A stretch of DNA of 60,219 bases from a bacterium (GTDB taxonomy: Bacteria; Zhuqueibacterota; QNDG01; JAFGCO01): assembly GCA_016932575.1 (NCBI GenBank), contig JAFGCO010000009.1, positions 1 through 60,219 on the forward strand, read 5' to 3'. Below are positions 16,855-26,239 of this stretch, piece after piece; the stretch's first letter is position 1; each line of letters begins with the position of its first letter. The notes under the pieces are model-generated. The model saw nothing but the letters and a program-made list of their open reading frames with translations. It searched no databases and was not told the DNA's origin. Position numbers and translations under genes: made by a program.

Positions 16855-18204
16855 TTAATCGATGACCTCAATCCATGTTTCGGCTTTGTTGACGAAAACA
16901 ATTTCGCTTTCGTCTTCTGGAACGTTTAGAAAATCTGCAACAGACTTAACCAGTCTTCTGTAATTGAGCTGTGCATGAAAAGTAACTTTACCCAAGGGAA
17001 TATCATCGGGCATCGTCCAGGTATAGGTTTCAATTTTGGTTTCACGGGGTCCAATGCGGTAATCCACGCCCAGCGATTCGGTATTCCACTGCTGAATGGT
17101 CATCCGGCCTTCAGGATCAAAATAGGGCATGCGAAATATACGATCTCCGACAGCGATACCATCCCGCTGCACGCCGGCAAAATTGTCAATACCTTTGGGG
17201 ATGCCCATATCCTGATATGCCAACGCATCAGCAGCTATGGTGTATTCTTCCCCTTCAAATCCTTTCGGATCGACTTGGAGGTGATATGAATTTCCTTCGG
17301 CGTCTGTGGCAGTAACATGCAGCCACAGCATACGGTCTTCCACGCTTCCTGTGGGAATTTTATGACCGGCCTTGGCATTAAACAATTGAACTGTAACGGT
17401 AACTGGTTCATCATAAAAAACTTCACGTGCTTGAGGATGCATACGCACTTCTATGGCACCACCCACTTTTCCCGGATCATGTGCGCCATGAAACAGATGC
17501 TGGGCAACCATATCTTCTTTAGCCATCTTGGCACTGCGCCCCCAGGCTTTTGGCATATGGCATCTAAAACAGGGAACATCTTCTTTGCTGTAGGGCCCTT
17601 CCTTCCATTCCATTTGTGTGGATTTTACCCATACGCCGTAAGGATTTTGTTCATTATGGCAATTTGCACAGAATTCGGTTTTTGTAAAAAGGTCCAGTTT
17701 TCTCGTATCATGATGGGGTGACTCCAGACCCGGTTTTGCGCCGTATTTGGTGCGTCCCGGCTCGGTGATATAGCTGAAATTATTCGGGATGTCTCCAATA
17801 TAGCCGGTGATTGTATGACATAAATCGCAGCTGACACCCTCGTTGGCCCGCGAACCTTCCTCCGGTCTCGGCGGTGTCACATCACCGGCCAGATATGCAA
17901 GTGGAGCATGACAGCCATTGCAGCCGTCTACAACCGGCTTTAAATCCGGACGTTTTTCTGCATGTGCTACGGCCAGATCGAAATATTCAATTTCATCCCA
18001 GTGATGGGTATATGATTTCGACATCATGGACTGATCCCATTGAAAATAGATATCCGTATGGCATGACTGACAAGCTTCAGGCTTTTCATAATCGTTATAT
18101 TTCCGAGTGCCCAAAAGCCCCTTTCCGGCAGCTGACTCTTGTGCCATTGTAAAAAAGTCAAATATTAGAAAGCCGAAAAAAAATGAAAAGATCTTTCTTG
18201 TCAT
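16855..18204 (-). CDS. Secreted pentaheme cytochrome c (c554-like) with C-terminal beta-sandwich
   Basis: The protein has 449 residues and an N-terminal signal. Five CxxCH sites lie at residues 45-49, 95-99, 126-130, 179-183 and 212-216, spaced as in the cytochrome c554 family, with extra His residues (THHWD, PHHDT, HLFHGAH) available as distal ligands. Residues ~240-449 form an Ig-like or beta-sandwich domain (HKIPTGSVEDRMLWLHV, AQLNYRRL). Similar proteins pair a multiheme domain with this sandwich in deep-sea and sediment bacteria. The monoheme porin gene follows 23 bp later. Periplasmic or surface electron transfer is likely; a specific reductase role (nitrogen or sulfur compounds) is not supported. 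Confidence 0.85.
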   Translation of the reverse strand: MTRKIFSFFFGFLIFDFFTMAQESAAGKGLLGTRKYNDYEKPEACQSCHTDIYFQWDQSMMSKSYTHHWDEIEYFDLAVAHAEKRPDLKPVVDGCNGCHAPLAYLAGDVTPPRPEEGSRANEGVSCDLCHTITGYIGDIPNNFSYITEPGRTKYGAKPGLESPHHDTRKLDLFTKTEFCANCHNEQNPYGVWVKSTQMEWKEGPYSKEDVPCFRCHMPKAWGRSAKMAKEDMVAQHLFHGAHDPGKVGGAIEVRMHPQAREVFYDEPVTVTVQLFNAKAGHKIPTGSVEDRMLWLHVTATDAEGNSYHLQVDPKGFEGEEYTIAADALAYQDMGIPKGIDNFAGVQRDGIAVGDRIFRMPYFDPEGRMTIQQWNTESLGVDYRIGPRETKIETYTWTMPDDIPLGKVTFHAQLNYRRLVKSVADFLNVPEDESEIVFVNKAETWIEVID

Positions 18205-18434
18205 GGCTGTTCTCCCTAAATGGCGGGCAGAGATAAATTTGAATATTCTTTTAAGTCCGAATTATTGTTAAATAGAATCAAAGGTTGCCGTTAATAAACT
18301 GATATTTTTGGGTATAACACTCTATTATGCATATCATTAATCCACTTTACAAAATATAAAATTTAAAATCAAGCAATTCCTGTCAATACTGAAATTAATT
18401 TTTAATAAAATACAAGATAAAAGGTTTTTTTTTA

Positions 18435-18464
18435 TTGAACAATTTATTATATTTGACGTATTAT
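18435..18464 (+). promoter_or_regulatory. Possible sigma-70-type promoter for lepB
   Basis: TTGAAC (18435-18440) and TATTAT (18459-18464) are 18 bp apart, 38 bp before the chosen lepB start. The region is AT-rich, so chance matches are easy. Confidence 0.3.
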
Positions 18465-18501
18465 ATACACAAGGTCATTGTTCAATAAACGGGATAACCA
18501 T

Positions 18502-19485
18502 ATGAATAACAAAAATGATCAGAATCCAAAGAAAACTCACCCCCCGAATAACTCGCAAAATAAATTCATTGAATACACAAAATTGATCGTCAGCACCCTG
18601 ATTGCCGTATTTTTAATTCGTACATTCTTCATCTCTACCTACCAAATTCCCACGGGATCGATGGAAGACACATTGTTAACCGGTGACCACATAATAGCCA
18701 ATAAATTTGTATTTTCTGTTCGCACCCCAGACTGGATTGGCATTCCATATACACGCATCGGCTTTCATATGCCCTTTATCCAGCTGCCGGCCTTTCGAAA
18801 ACCTAAAAAAGGGGATATCGTCATTTTTAAATATCCCGAAGATACCTGGTACAGTTATGTCAAACGTTGTGTAGCCGTGAGCGGCGATACAATTTTAATC
18901 CGGGATAAAAAATTATATATTAATGGGATTTATTATCCCAACGCGCCGGATGGCAAATTCATTGATTACCGAACATATCCGATAAATGCCTCTCAGGCGG
19001 GTATTTTCCCTCCCGGAGCCGGCAATAAAGACAATTATGGTCCGGTACGTGTGCCGGCTGTTGGTGATACATTTCAATTCTCAAATTCCAACAGAAAATT
19101 ATGGTATGAACGGTTTGTTATTATGGCCTATGCAGGCAATCAAATTGAATTGCAGCAATACAACAAAACAGAAAAATTCAATCCGACAACCGATTCTCAA
19201 GAAAAACGAAAATGGTTTGGATATACGCAGCGGTATGACATTCATCGTTTTTTTGTCAATGGAACACCTTTGGATAAATATATCCATCAAATAAAATATC
19301 CGCATTATTTTATGATGGGAGACAATCGGGACAACAGTCTGGACAGCCGGTATTGGGGCTTTGTTCCCTACTGTCTGATTCTGGGAGAACCGATTATCAT
19401 TTACTGGTCCTGGAATAAACTTCTGCCTTGGGATAAATTTTATAAAAAGATCAGATGGGATCGTTTCCTACAGCTCATACATTAA
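18502..19485 (+). CDS. lepB: Signal peptidase I
   Basis: With the ATG at 18502 the protein has 327 residues; an in-frame TTG at 18478 adds eight but has no better ribosome site. A membrane anchor spans ~28-45. The catalytic Ser53 is in PTGSMEDTL and the general-base Lys121 in YVKRCVAVSGD. The GDNRDNSLDSRYWGFVP signature is near the C-terminus. It removes signal peptides at the outer face of the inner membrane. An insertion of about 100 residues between the Lys block and GDNR is longer than in short Gram-positive enzymes and similar to other Bacteroidota-type LepB proteins. The small barrel gene follows 24 bp later. Confidence 0.95.
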   Translation: MNNKNDQNPKKTHPPNNSQNKFIEYTKLIVSTLIAVFLIRTFFISTYQIPTGSMEDTLLTGDHIIANKFVFSVRTPDWIGIPYTRIGFHMPFIQLPAFRKPKKGDIVIFKYPEDTWYSYVKRCVAVSGDTILIRDKKLYINGIYYPNAPDGKFIDYRTYPINASQAGIFPPGAGNKDNYGPVRVPAVGDTFQFSNSNRKLWYERFVIMAYAGNQIELQQYNKTEKFNPTTDSQEKRKWFGYTQRYDIHRFFVNGTPLDKYIHQIKYPHYFMMGDNRDNSLDSRYWGFVPYCLILGEPIIIYWSWNKLLPWDKFYKKIRWDRFLQLIH

Positions 19486-19509
19486 TTTAACAGATATAGA
19501 GTCAACTCA

Positions 19510-20124
19510 ATGAAAAAATCAATGATCTTTCTGCTAACTTTCGCCTGCCTCTTTACCGGATTGAGTCATGCAAAAACACCAAATTTTTATGTAACCCTGG
19601 GCATTGGTAAACCAATGGCACCTGAAACAATGAAAATCCGATATCTTTCAGGAGCGCATGTGGGCATGATGGCGGGATTTCCAGTCACGACAAAAATAGA
19701 ACTCGTCACGGATTTATCCTTTCAGATGGCGATCTTCGACACCCGCGGATTTCGGGGGACACTCCAGGGAGAGGAAAAAGAAGATTATGTCATCTCCGGT
19801 AACAATGCCTCATTTTTCACAACCATGCTGAAAGTCAAAACCATGCTGTCGGAAGATAACAAATCAAGACATCGAGCATACCTGTTCGCAGGTCCCGGGC
19901 TCTTTTTGTCGAAAACAGGATCAATACAATGGATATATCAAGACGAGGATGATCAAATCCCTGAAAAAACAAAAACCGGTCCCGGAGCCACATTGGGTCT
20001 CGGATTTGAGCTGAGTATGGAATCTACCGTATTTGTCATAGAGCTGGGTGCATTAATGGGATTTACGGAAAATAAAACCACGGTTATTCTCCCCCTTCGG
20101 GTAGGGCTGGCACTGAAACCCTGA
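19510..20124 (+). CDS. Small outer-membrane beta-barrel protein
   Basis: The protein has 204 residues with a signal peptide cut after SHA (~residue 21). About eight amphipathic strands follow, e.g. FYVTLGIGKP, LYLSGAHVGMMAGF-like segments, AYLFAGPGLFLS, GATLGLGFEL and LPLRVGLALKP. This fits a porin-family or OmpX/OmpW-sized barrel. The role is unknown. It lies 24 bp after lepB and may share its transcript. Confidence 0.65.
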   Translation: MKKSMIFLLTFACLFTGLSHAKTPNFYVTLGIGKPMAPETMKIRYLSGAHVGMMAGFPVTTKIELVTDLSFQMAIFDTRGFRGTLQGEEKEDYVISGNNASFFTTMLKVKTMLSEDNKSRHRAYLFAGPGLFLSKTGSIQWIYQDEDDQIPEKTKTGPGATLGLGFELSMESTVFVIELGALMGFTENKTTVILPLRVGLALKP

Positions 20125-20131
20125 TCTCTTA

Positions 20132-20145
20132 TCAAAGCGCTTTCA
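20132..20145. promoter_or_regulatory. LacI-family operator-like palindrome upstream of the CBM/GH16 genes
   Basis: TCAAAGCGCTTTCA is one base short of a perfect 14-bp palindrome around AAAGCGCTTT, with the central CG typical of LacI-family sites. It lies 163 bp upstream of the secreted CBM protein. No LacI-type regulator gene is in the window. Confidence 0.45.
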
Positions 20146-20308
20146 GTCACAGAGTCGTATATTTTACAAGCATAAATATCGCATGCATTTACCGATTTTA
20201 GATTCGCATTCCTGACTGCCTGTAAATAAAACTTATAAAGAATTGAACCTTATGGGTATTGCCATCGTTTAAATCATTGAAATAAAAATATCCAAGGAGG
20301 ATCTTATT

Positions 20309-21274
20309 ATGAAACAGATCAATTTGATTCTTCGTGTTATGATACTTCCGATTATGCTGTTTTCTCAAATTCTGATTAATGACTTTGACGGTGCCGTAAC
20401 CGAGGAGACCATCAACTGGAAATCTGTTGAACGTTCACCCAGCACACTGGAAATCCGGGATGATTCCACAGATGCCCATGAAGGTGCAGGAGCGCTTTAT
20501 GCCACTGCATCTATCGGAGGATTGAATGAATGGGGCAGCTTCGCTCAACTGGGATATAATGTATCATCGAACGGCACACCCATGGACTGGAGCGACAGCG
20601 ACACATTGTCATTATGGATTAAAGTCTATTTTATGCCCAATTTCCCTGAAAATTTTGTATTCCGTGTTCATCTGTCCGATCGGCCCAGTCCGGATGTCCC
20701 CAAGGAAGAATATATTTTCGAGCATGCCGAAATCGTGGACAACGAACAGGAATGGGTGAAATTAAACATTCCGCTCATCGAGCGTGAAACTGACGGCGGC
20801 ACTTTGCCTAACGATGAAGGTTTTGTCCTGTTTCCCAAAAATTGGGGAGGCGGGACCTACAACAACGAAGGATTGGACCTGGATAAACTGGTAGGATACA
20901 ACTTCTCTTTGGTTACCACTTCGCATGAAGCAGATGAAATCGAAGTGGCTTTTGATTATTTTACCAGAAATGGGTGCTGCGCTTCCATAGTCTCAGATAC
21001 AGACAACGATATGAATTTCTCATTGTCCGCCAATCATCCGAATCCATTCAATCCCAGCACCGAGATTCAATATCAGATTCCGAGACCGTCCCATGTACAG
21101 CTTAACGTTTTCAATCTGTTGGGACAGAAAGTGCGTACCCTGGTGAATACAGTGCAGCCGGCGGGCATCTACCACGTCTCATTTGTGGCGAATAATTTAC
21201 CTGCGGGTATCTATTTTTTCCGAATCGAAACCGACGATTTTATTGAAACCCGAAAAATGACATTGGTGCCGTAA
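20309..21274 (+). CDS. Secreted carbohydrate-binding-like protein with sorting domain
   Basis: The protein has 321 residues. AAGGAGG at 20294-20300 precedes the ATG by eight bases, one of the strongest ribosome sites here. A signal peptide ends near FSQ (residue ~20). Residues ~22-225 form a beta-sandwich (INDFDGAV, DSDTLSLWIKVYF, VAFDYFTRNG) of the galactose-binding/CBM11-like type. The last ~80 residues are the HPNPFNPSTEIQYQIP sorting domain ending in RKMTLVP. It sits 70 bp before the GH16 gene and behind a LacI-type operator-like site. A glucan-binding partner of the GH16 enzyme is the likely role (inference). Confidence 0.8.
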   Translation: MKQINLILRVMILPIMLFSQILINDFDGAVTEETINWKSVERSPSTLEIRDDSTDAHEGAGALYATASIGGLNEWGSFAQLGYNVSSNGTPMDWSDSDTLSLWIKVYFMPNFPENFVFRVHLSDRPSPDVPKEEYIFEHAEIVDNEQEWVKLNIPLIERETDGGTLPNDEGFVLFPKNWGGGTYNNEGLDLDKLVGYNFSLVTTSHEADEIEVAFDYFTRNGCCASIVSDTDNDMNFSLSANHPNPFNPSTEIQYQIPRPSHVQLNVFNLLGQKVRTLVNTVQPAGIYHVSFVANNLPAGIYFFRIETDDFIETRKMTLVP

Positions 21275-21344
21275 TGGCTGAATCATATTCTTCATTTATA
21301 ATTCAAAAGAATAATCTTTCGGATTACTATTGAGGAGGTCATCT

Positions 21345-22190
21345 GTGCAGAAAGTTATTTTGGGGGGATTTATTTGGATTCTGATACTGTCCTTCTGTAA
21401 ATCAGGCAATTCATCCACGGATCCTGACCATCCGAATATCCCCGTCCCCCCGGGATTTCAGCTCGTCTGGCATGATGAATTCGATCTGTCTGTCATCAAC
21501 CAGGAAAAATGGAATTATGATATTAACGCATGGGGAGGTGGTAACAATGAGTTGCAGTATTACACCGATCGCTTTGCCAATGCATTCATTGACAAGGGAT
21601 TCCTGGTGATCCGTGCAAAAAAAGAACATTATACCGGACCCGAGGGAACCCGTGAATATACCTCCGCGCGGCTGCATACAAAAAACAAGGGTGACTGGAC
21701 ATACGGACGGTTCGAAATTCGTGCCAGGCTGCCTTTCGGGCAGGGAATCTGGCCTGCTGTTTGGCTCATGCCGACAGATAATAAGTACGGCGGATGGGCA
21801 GCCAGCGGTGAAATCGATATAATGGAACTGCTGGGACAGGAACCCGGCAAAGTATACGGGACCTTACACTATGGAGGTGAATATCCCCAAAACGTGCACA
21901 CCGGAGACGATTTTTTTCTGCCGCAGGGATCCTTTTATGAAAACTTTCATGTATTTTCGCTTGAATGGGATACAACGGCCATTTCCTGGTTTGTCGATGA
22001 CAGCCTCTATCAAACCCAGAGCCAGTGGTATTCGGAAAATGGAGAGTATCCCGCACCTTTTGATCAGCAGTTTCATCTCATTATCAATGTGGCTGTGGGA
22101 GGCAATTGGCCGGGTAATCCGGATGAGACCACTCCTTTTCCGCAGGATATGGTTGTGGATTATGTAAGGATCTTTCAAAAGAAGGATTAA
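21345..22190 (+). CDS. Glycoside hydrolase family 16 endo-beta-glucanase (laminarinase-like)
   Basis: The start is GTG 21345, because GAGGAGGT at 21332-21339 is an excellent Shine-Dalgarno and overlaps the alternative TTG at 21330. The 281-residue product begins with a hydrophobic leader ending in ILSFC, possibly a relaxed lipobox (Phe before Cys is unusual). The GH16 fold follows: LVWHDEFD, GNNELQYYT, YGRFEIRARLP, WPAVWLMP, and the catalytic GEIDIMELLG with nucleophile E156 and acid/base E161. The EIDIME form without insertion is that of beta-1,3- and beta-1,3-1,4-glucanases. Unlike its neighbour it has no sorting domain, so it is probably membrane-tethered or periplasmic. Confidence 0.93.
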   Translation: MQKVILGGFIWILILSFCKSGNSSTDPDHPNIPVPPGFQLVWHDEFDLSVINQEKWNYDINAWGGGNNELQYYTDRFANAFIDKGFLVIRAKKEHYTGPEGTREYTSARLHTKNKGDWTYGRFEIRARLPFGQGIWPAVWLMPTDNKYGGWAASGEIDIMELLGQEPGKVYGTLHYGGEYPQNVHTGDDFFLPQGSFYENFHVFSLEWDTTAISWFVDDSLYQTQSQWYSENGEYPAPFDQQFHLIINVAVGGNWPGNPDETTPFPQDMVVDYVRIFQKKD

Positions 22191-22333
22191 CCGGTCATCA
22201 GATTAGGGTTCGGAAAAAGATTTAAAAAAATACCCGGTTCTTTCATTAATCATAACGTATAAAAGACCTCTTTTCCGGGGATTTTCGCAGGATTTATGAT
22301 CCGCATATCAGTGATTTTAGCATTGTAAACTGA

Positions 22334-22347
22334 TGAAAGCGCTTGTA
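22334..22347. promoter_or_regulatory. Second LacI-type operator-like sequence, downstream of GH16
   Basis: TGAAAGCGCTTGTA shares the AAAGCGCTT core with 20132-20145 but is less symmetric. It lies between the 3' ends of the GH16 gene and the NtrC-type regulator, where a promoter operator would be unusual. Confidence 0.3.
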
Positions 22348-22424
22348 TTGCGTTATTCTAATTATCAGGTATTCATTTCAAATAAAACAGTTTTTTAAAA
22401 ATGTTATCTACTTTATTATATCAC

Positions 22425-23807
22425 TTATGCTGACAATGATTCATCGGCATCATGACGTATTTTTAACTGATTGATTTTTTTGTGCAGATAGGTTCTCGGA
22501 ATCCGTAATAACCGGGCTGTTTTAGTCACATTCCACCCTGCAGTGACCAGCTGATTATAAATATATTGCCGTTCAAAAGCTCTTTTTGCCGCTTTTAAAG
22601 ATAAATCCATTTCGATATGACTCGTTTTATGAATATGGTCATTCATAATCATTTCAATATCTTTGGGGCGAATTTCAGATGAGTCTAATAGCACGACCAT
22701 TTTTTCTACCACATTTTTCAGTTCTCGTACATTACCAGGCCAAGAATATAAAAGCAATTTTTCCATGGCCCTGGGTTGTACTTTCCTAATACGAATCCCA
22801 TATTCGTGACTGAACACCTCAATAAAGTACTCGATTAAGAGAGGAATATCCTCCTTGCGTTCGCGTAAGGAAGGCATCTTGATATTCAGAACATTCAACC
22901 GGAAATACAGATCTTCTCTGAAATTTCCTTTATGCATCTCTTCAGTCAGATTTTTATTGGTTGCGGCGATTACCCGCACATCTACCGTGATGGATTCATT
23001 TCCGCCTACCATTTCGACCACGCCTTCCTCCAGTGTCCGCAACACTTTCGCCTGCATCATCAGACTCATATCCCCGATTTCATCTAAAAAAATGGTGCCA
23101 TTATCAGCCAGCTGAAATCTTCCCGGTTTATCTGCAATGGCCCCTGTAAAACTTCCCTTTTTATGACCGAATAATTCACTCTCGATTAAATTTTCAGGAA
23201 TCGCGGCGCAATTTACGGCCATAAACGGTCCGAAAGCGCAATCGCTTTGATGATGAATAGCCCGCGCCGCCAGTTCCTTGCCTGTTCCGTTTTCTCCTTC
23301 AATAAAAACCTTGCTGTTGGTTCGAGCCGCCTTCTCAATAAATTGATGTACCCTTTTTAGCGCCTCACTTTTGCCCACCATACGATACTGCTCCACGACA
23401 CTCTGTAATAAATTGGCTTTTTCCTTTTCCAGGCGGCCCTTATCCAGAGCATTCCGGATAGTCACCAGAACACGATTTGAATCCAGTGGTTTTTCCAAAA
23501 AATCGAAAGCCCCGTGTTTTGTCGCTTCCACAGCAGCATGAATGTCGCCCTGACCGGAAATAATTACAGCAAGGGGAGGAAATTCCAGGGCTTGTATTTG
23601 TTTTAATATTTCCAGTCCACTGATATCCGGTAATTTCAAATCCAGCAGAACGAGATCGTGGTGATTTTGTTTGATACGATCGATTGCATTTTTGCCGTTA
23701 TAAACAATTTCAGTATGATAACCATCATAAACCAATGCATTTTCAAGAATTTCACACAGGCTGCGATCGTCGTCACAGATAAGTATTAAAGGTTTTTTCG
23801 CAACCAT
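22425..23807 (-). CDS. NtrC-family sigma-54-dependent response regulator
   Basis: I prefer the ATG at 23807 (460 residues) because GAGGAAGG immediately precedes it; the longer frame from 23822 has no ribosome site. Domains: receiver (~5-120) with the phosphoacceptor Asp56 in LVLLDLKLPD and Lys106 in EKPLD; AAA+ (~143-380) with Walker A GENGTGKE at 171-178, the sigma-54 contact loop GSFTGA (usual GAFTGA, a tolerated variant) and Walker B TIFLDEIGDM; and a Fis-type helix-turn-helix near the C-terminus (VTKTARLLRIPRTYLHKKI). When phosphorylated it should activate sigma-54 promoters. No histidine kinase gene is adjacent, so its partner is elsewhere. Confidence 0.93.
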   Translation of the reverse strand: MVAKKPLILICDDDRSLCEILENALVYDGYHTEIVYNGKNAIDRIKQNHHDLVLLDLKLPDISGLEILKQIQALEFPPLAVIISGQGDIHAAVEATKHGAFDFLEKPLDSNRVLVTIRNALDKGRLEKEKANLLQSVVEQYRMVGKSEALKRVHQFIEKAARTNSKVFIEGENGTGKELAARAIHHQSDCAFGPFMAVNCAAIPENLIESELFGHKKGSFTGAIADKPGRFQLADNGTIFLDEIGDMSLMMQAKVLRTLEEGVVEMVGGNESITVDVRVIAATNKNLTEEMHKGNFREDLYFRLNVLNIKMPSLRERKEDIPLLIEYFIEVFSHEYGIRIRKVQPRAMEKLLLYSWPGNVRELKNVVEKMVVLLDSSEIRPKDIEMIMNDHIHKTSHIEMDLSLKAAKRAFERQYIYNQLVTAGWNVTKTARLLRIPRTYLHKKINQLKIRHDADESLSA

Positions 23808-23953
23808 AACCTTCCTCATCATTCAATAAAATGTAACAAAAAGCGCTCTTAATTATTGCAGTCAATACGCTGAGAATGCGGCTCCTCTTTTCACAGAAAG
23901 AAAGATGAGTCTTTTCCGGAAAAGTGAATTTAATCTCTGATACAAATGTTATT

Positions 23954-24910
23954 TTATTCGGAATTGCTCAATTTGTATTTAATTCCGGCTGCCAAAAACG
24001 GAATCATTATTTCATGATGGCCAACGAATGTATACCCTCGTCCCTGATCCTGAGTGGGCCGCTCGACAACATTCATTTGTGGACGGTAATGACGAATCAT
24101 ATCAAAATTGGCTGTCACAAAATTATTCACAGATCCATAAATATTACGTGCGACTGTCAGAGCTTTTAAAAAGATCTCCGGTAAAATAACTGCCGATCCG
24201 AAAAGAAGCACAACCCCGCCATCTCTGATTTTAGAAACGAGATGGCAAAAAATATAAAAATCTCGCAAGCTGAATTGACCGATCAGTGCTCCATCAGCTG
24301 AGGGATGCTGATGCACTATATCTGTTCCCAGCGCCACATGAAGCGTGACCGGAATATCCATTTGGTAAGCCTGACCCAGCAGACTGTATTCGGCATAGGT
24401 CGGATTATCCAGCACAATCCGCTGTCCCAGCGTTTCCCCAAATCCCAATGTTTCCTTCCCCTTCTGTTTCAGAGTATCATTTAACAACTCTCCGGTTTCG
24501 CTTGCCATGCCAAACTCACCCGTTTTCAACATTTCAGCCACATCCTCTGAAGTCTTACCATAATAAGCCAGTTCCATATCATGAATCGCTCCCGCACCAT
24601 TCATAGCGATTCCCTGAATCACGCCCATACGCATTAAATCAATCAGCACTGGGCTTAATCCAGTTTTAATCACATGCGCACCCATCATGACGAGTATTGG
24701 TTTTTCTTTCATCTTTGCCTGCTTGATATCATCCACCAGTGCATGCAGATCAGACGCCTTTAAAACACGCGGAAGGCTCTCCCAAACTCCCTGAAAACTT
24801 CCATCCAAAAGATTGGGTCTGGCAAATAACGATGGATCGATTAGACTGGAACGGGAAGCAATGGAAACTGTTCGGACTTTTTTGATATCAATTCGTTTAT
24901 ATTTTGACAT
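23954..24910 (-). CDS. Conserved protein of deoxyhypusine-synthase-like type, function unknown
   Basis: The protein has 318 residues and no signal peptide, so it is cytosolic. The block PILVMMGAHVIKTGLSPV, then LIDLMRMGVIQGIAMNGAGA and IHD, has the pattern of the deoxyhypusine synthase Rossmann core (a G-A pair, then a D-L...G helix, then NGA...HD). Later come VALGTDIVHQHP and LLFGSAVILPEIFLKAL. I do not find the canonical active-site lysine context of true deoxyhypusine synthase with confidence, and bacteria usually lack eIF5A, so the substrate is probably different (for instance another NAD-dependent reaction). It is flanked by unrelated genes. The assignment rests on motif pattern only. 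Confidence 0.6.
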   Translation of the reverse strand: MSKYKRIDIKKVRTVSIASRSSLIDPSLFARPNLLDGSFQGVWESLPRVLKASDLHALVDDIKQAKMKEKPILVMMGAHVIKTGLSPVLIDLMRMGVIQGIAMNGAGAIHDMELAYYGKTSEDVAEMLKTGEFGMASETGELLNDTLKQKGKETLGFGETLGQRIVLDNPTYAEYSLLGQAYQMDIPVTLHVALGTDIVHQHPSADGALIGQFSLRDFYIFCHLVSKIRDGGVVLLFGSAVILPEIFLKALTVARNIYGSVNNFVTANFDMIRHYRPQMNVVERPTQDQGRGYTFVGHHEIMIPFLAAGIKYKLSNSE

Positions 24911-25146
24911 GACAAAACTCGCAAATAAAAAAATGAATAAATAGAATAATATTTTATATTAATATAATACGAATAAAGACAGCATTACAAGTCATTTAAG
25001 GGAAGAGATAAAAAATTATTCATTGTTATATTTCCAGGTACTGATGAAATAAATACCAGAATTTCAAAATGCCCTTATCATTATCCGTAAGTACCACTAT
25101 CGTACTATATTGAATGAGCACCTATTGACAGATAACTCCGTTACTT

Positions 25147-26145
25147 TCACCCTTTTAATGTATTTTTATACTTTTTCAGCTTGACATCTACCGTGCCAAT
25201 AAAGACTTCACTCTTCATCATGACCGGAATTTTATGTTCATCATCAGTCATCCAGATTGTTAAACGTCCTTTTTGATTAAAAAGCCCTTCACCCCTTAGA
25301 ACAGGTTCAACCACCAGACAGTGAAATTTTCCTGCCGGCACTTTCACTGTCTCTTTACGATGCACCAAAACACGCAGCGGATATACCTTTTTATCCGAAA
25401 TGTTTTCGATATCAAAGTGCCTTCCGATTTGTAAAGGCAGCGTACGCACATAATAAAAACTGCTTAAAATATCCTGTACATAAGGGGGAATAAGTACAGT
25501 GTCATTTTTCACAAAAGCCATATTCTTGAAATGATCAAATATCGTGTACCGGTCTCTTCTAAAATGTCCCTCACGCAGATGTTTCTCAAATTTCCAGGGA
25601 AAGACGCCCTCGAGGTCCACAATCGTTTCCACTTTATCTCTCACTTTATAAAACACATCAATCACACTGCTAGAATTTGCAGTCGTTTTGATATGATAAC
25701 AGAGGCGGTTTTCATACCAGACGGTATCACTGACGCTCATTGTGGCAATACCTGCTTTAAATAATTTCCATCCAATTTCAAATTCAAGATATTCACCTAC
25801 ACCAAAGGCCTCATTTTGAATGATTCGAAATTTCATTATGGACTTTGAATTTCTGTCAATGCCAAGTGTATCGGAAAAGCCATCATCAGTCCTATGAACA
25901 GGGGATTCTAAGGAATCCACTGAAATGATTGCATTCAAAGAATCTTCATTCGCTGACATGGAATGCTCTTTTTGACTTTCCGGGGTGTTGATAAAATTTA
26001 CTTCCCGGCTGCCGGACAATAATGAATCCGGTAAAATGGGATAAACCGGGACTGGATCAATATTTTTAATTTGACTGAAACCATAAGTTAAAAACAGCAT
26101 CAATCCGATCACATGTAATCCCTGAATCTTTGTTAAAATTCGCAC
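25147..26145 (-). CDS. DUF3108-type exported protein
   Basis: The protein has 332 residues with a signal peptide ending near GFSQ. Residues ~25-100 are low-complexity and Ser/Asp-rich, probably a flexible linker. From ~108 the DUF3108 pattern appears: FGVGEYLEFEIGWKLFKAG, IATMSV, YHIKTTANSSSVIDVFYKV, FPWKFEKHLREGHFRRDRYT, then VKVPAGKFHCLVVEP and IWMTDDEHKIPVMMKSEV. DUF3108 proteins are periplasmic, of unknown function, and common in FCB bacteria and Proteobacteria. The gene stands 94 bp downstream of the phosphatase gene and may be the last gene of that unit. Confidence 0.85.
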   Translation of the reverse strand: MRILTKIQGLHVIGLMLFLTYGFSQIKNIDPVPVYPILPDSLLSGSREVNFINTPESQKEHSMSANEDSLNAIISVDSLESPVHRTDDGFSDTLGIDRNSKSIMKFRIIQNEAFGVGEYLEFEIGWKLFKAGIATMSVSDTVWYENRLCYHIKTTANSSSVIDVFYKVRDKVETIVDLEGVFPWKFEKHLREGHFRRDRYTIFDHFKNMAFVKNDTVLIPPYVQDILSSFYYVRTLPLQIGRHFDIENISDKKVYPLRVLVHRKETVKVPAGKFHCLVVEPVLRGEGLFNQKGRLTIWMTDDEHKIPVMMKSEVFIGTVDVKLKKYKNTLKG

Positions 26146-26239
26146 AAGGCTCCTTTCTGATATTAATCTGTATCATCTATTGATAGGTGTTACTGCAATC
26201 CCTAAATGCATAAGGGTACCCATATACTCATAAACTTAT

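Noticed and set aside
20132-20145. Reading the AAAGCGCTTT palindrome as a terminator of the small barrel gene.
   Set aside because: The stem has no loop and no T-run follows.
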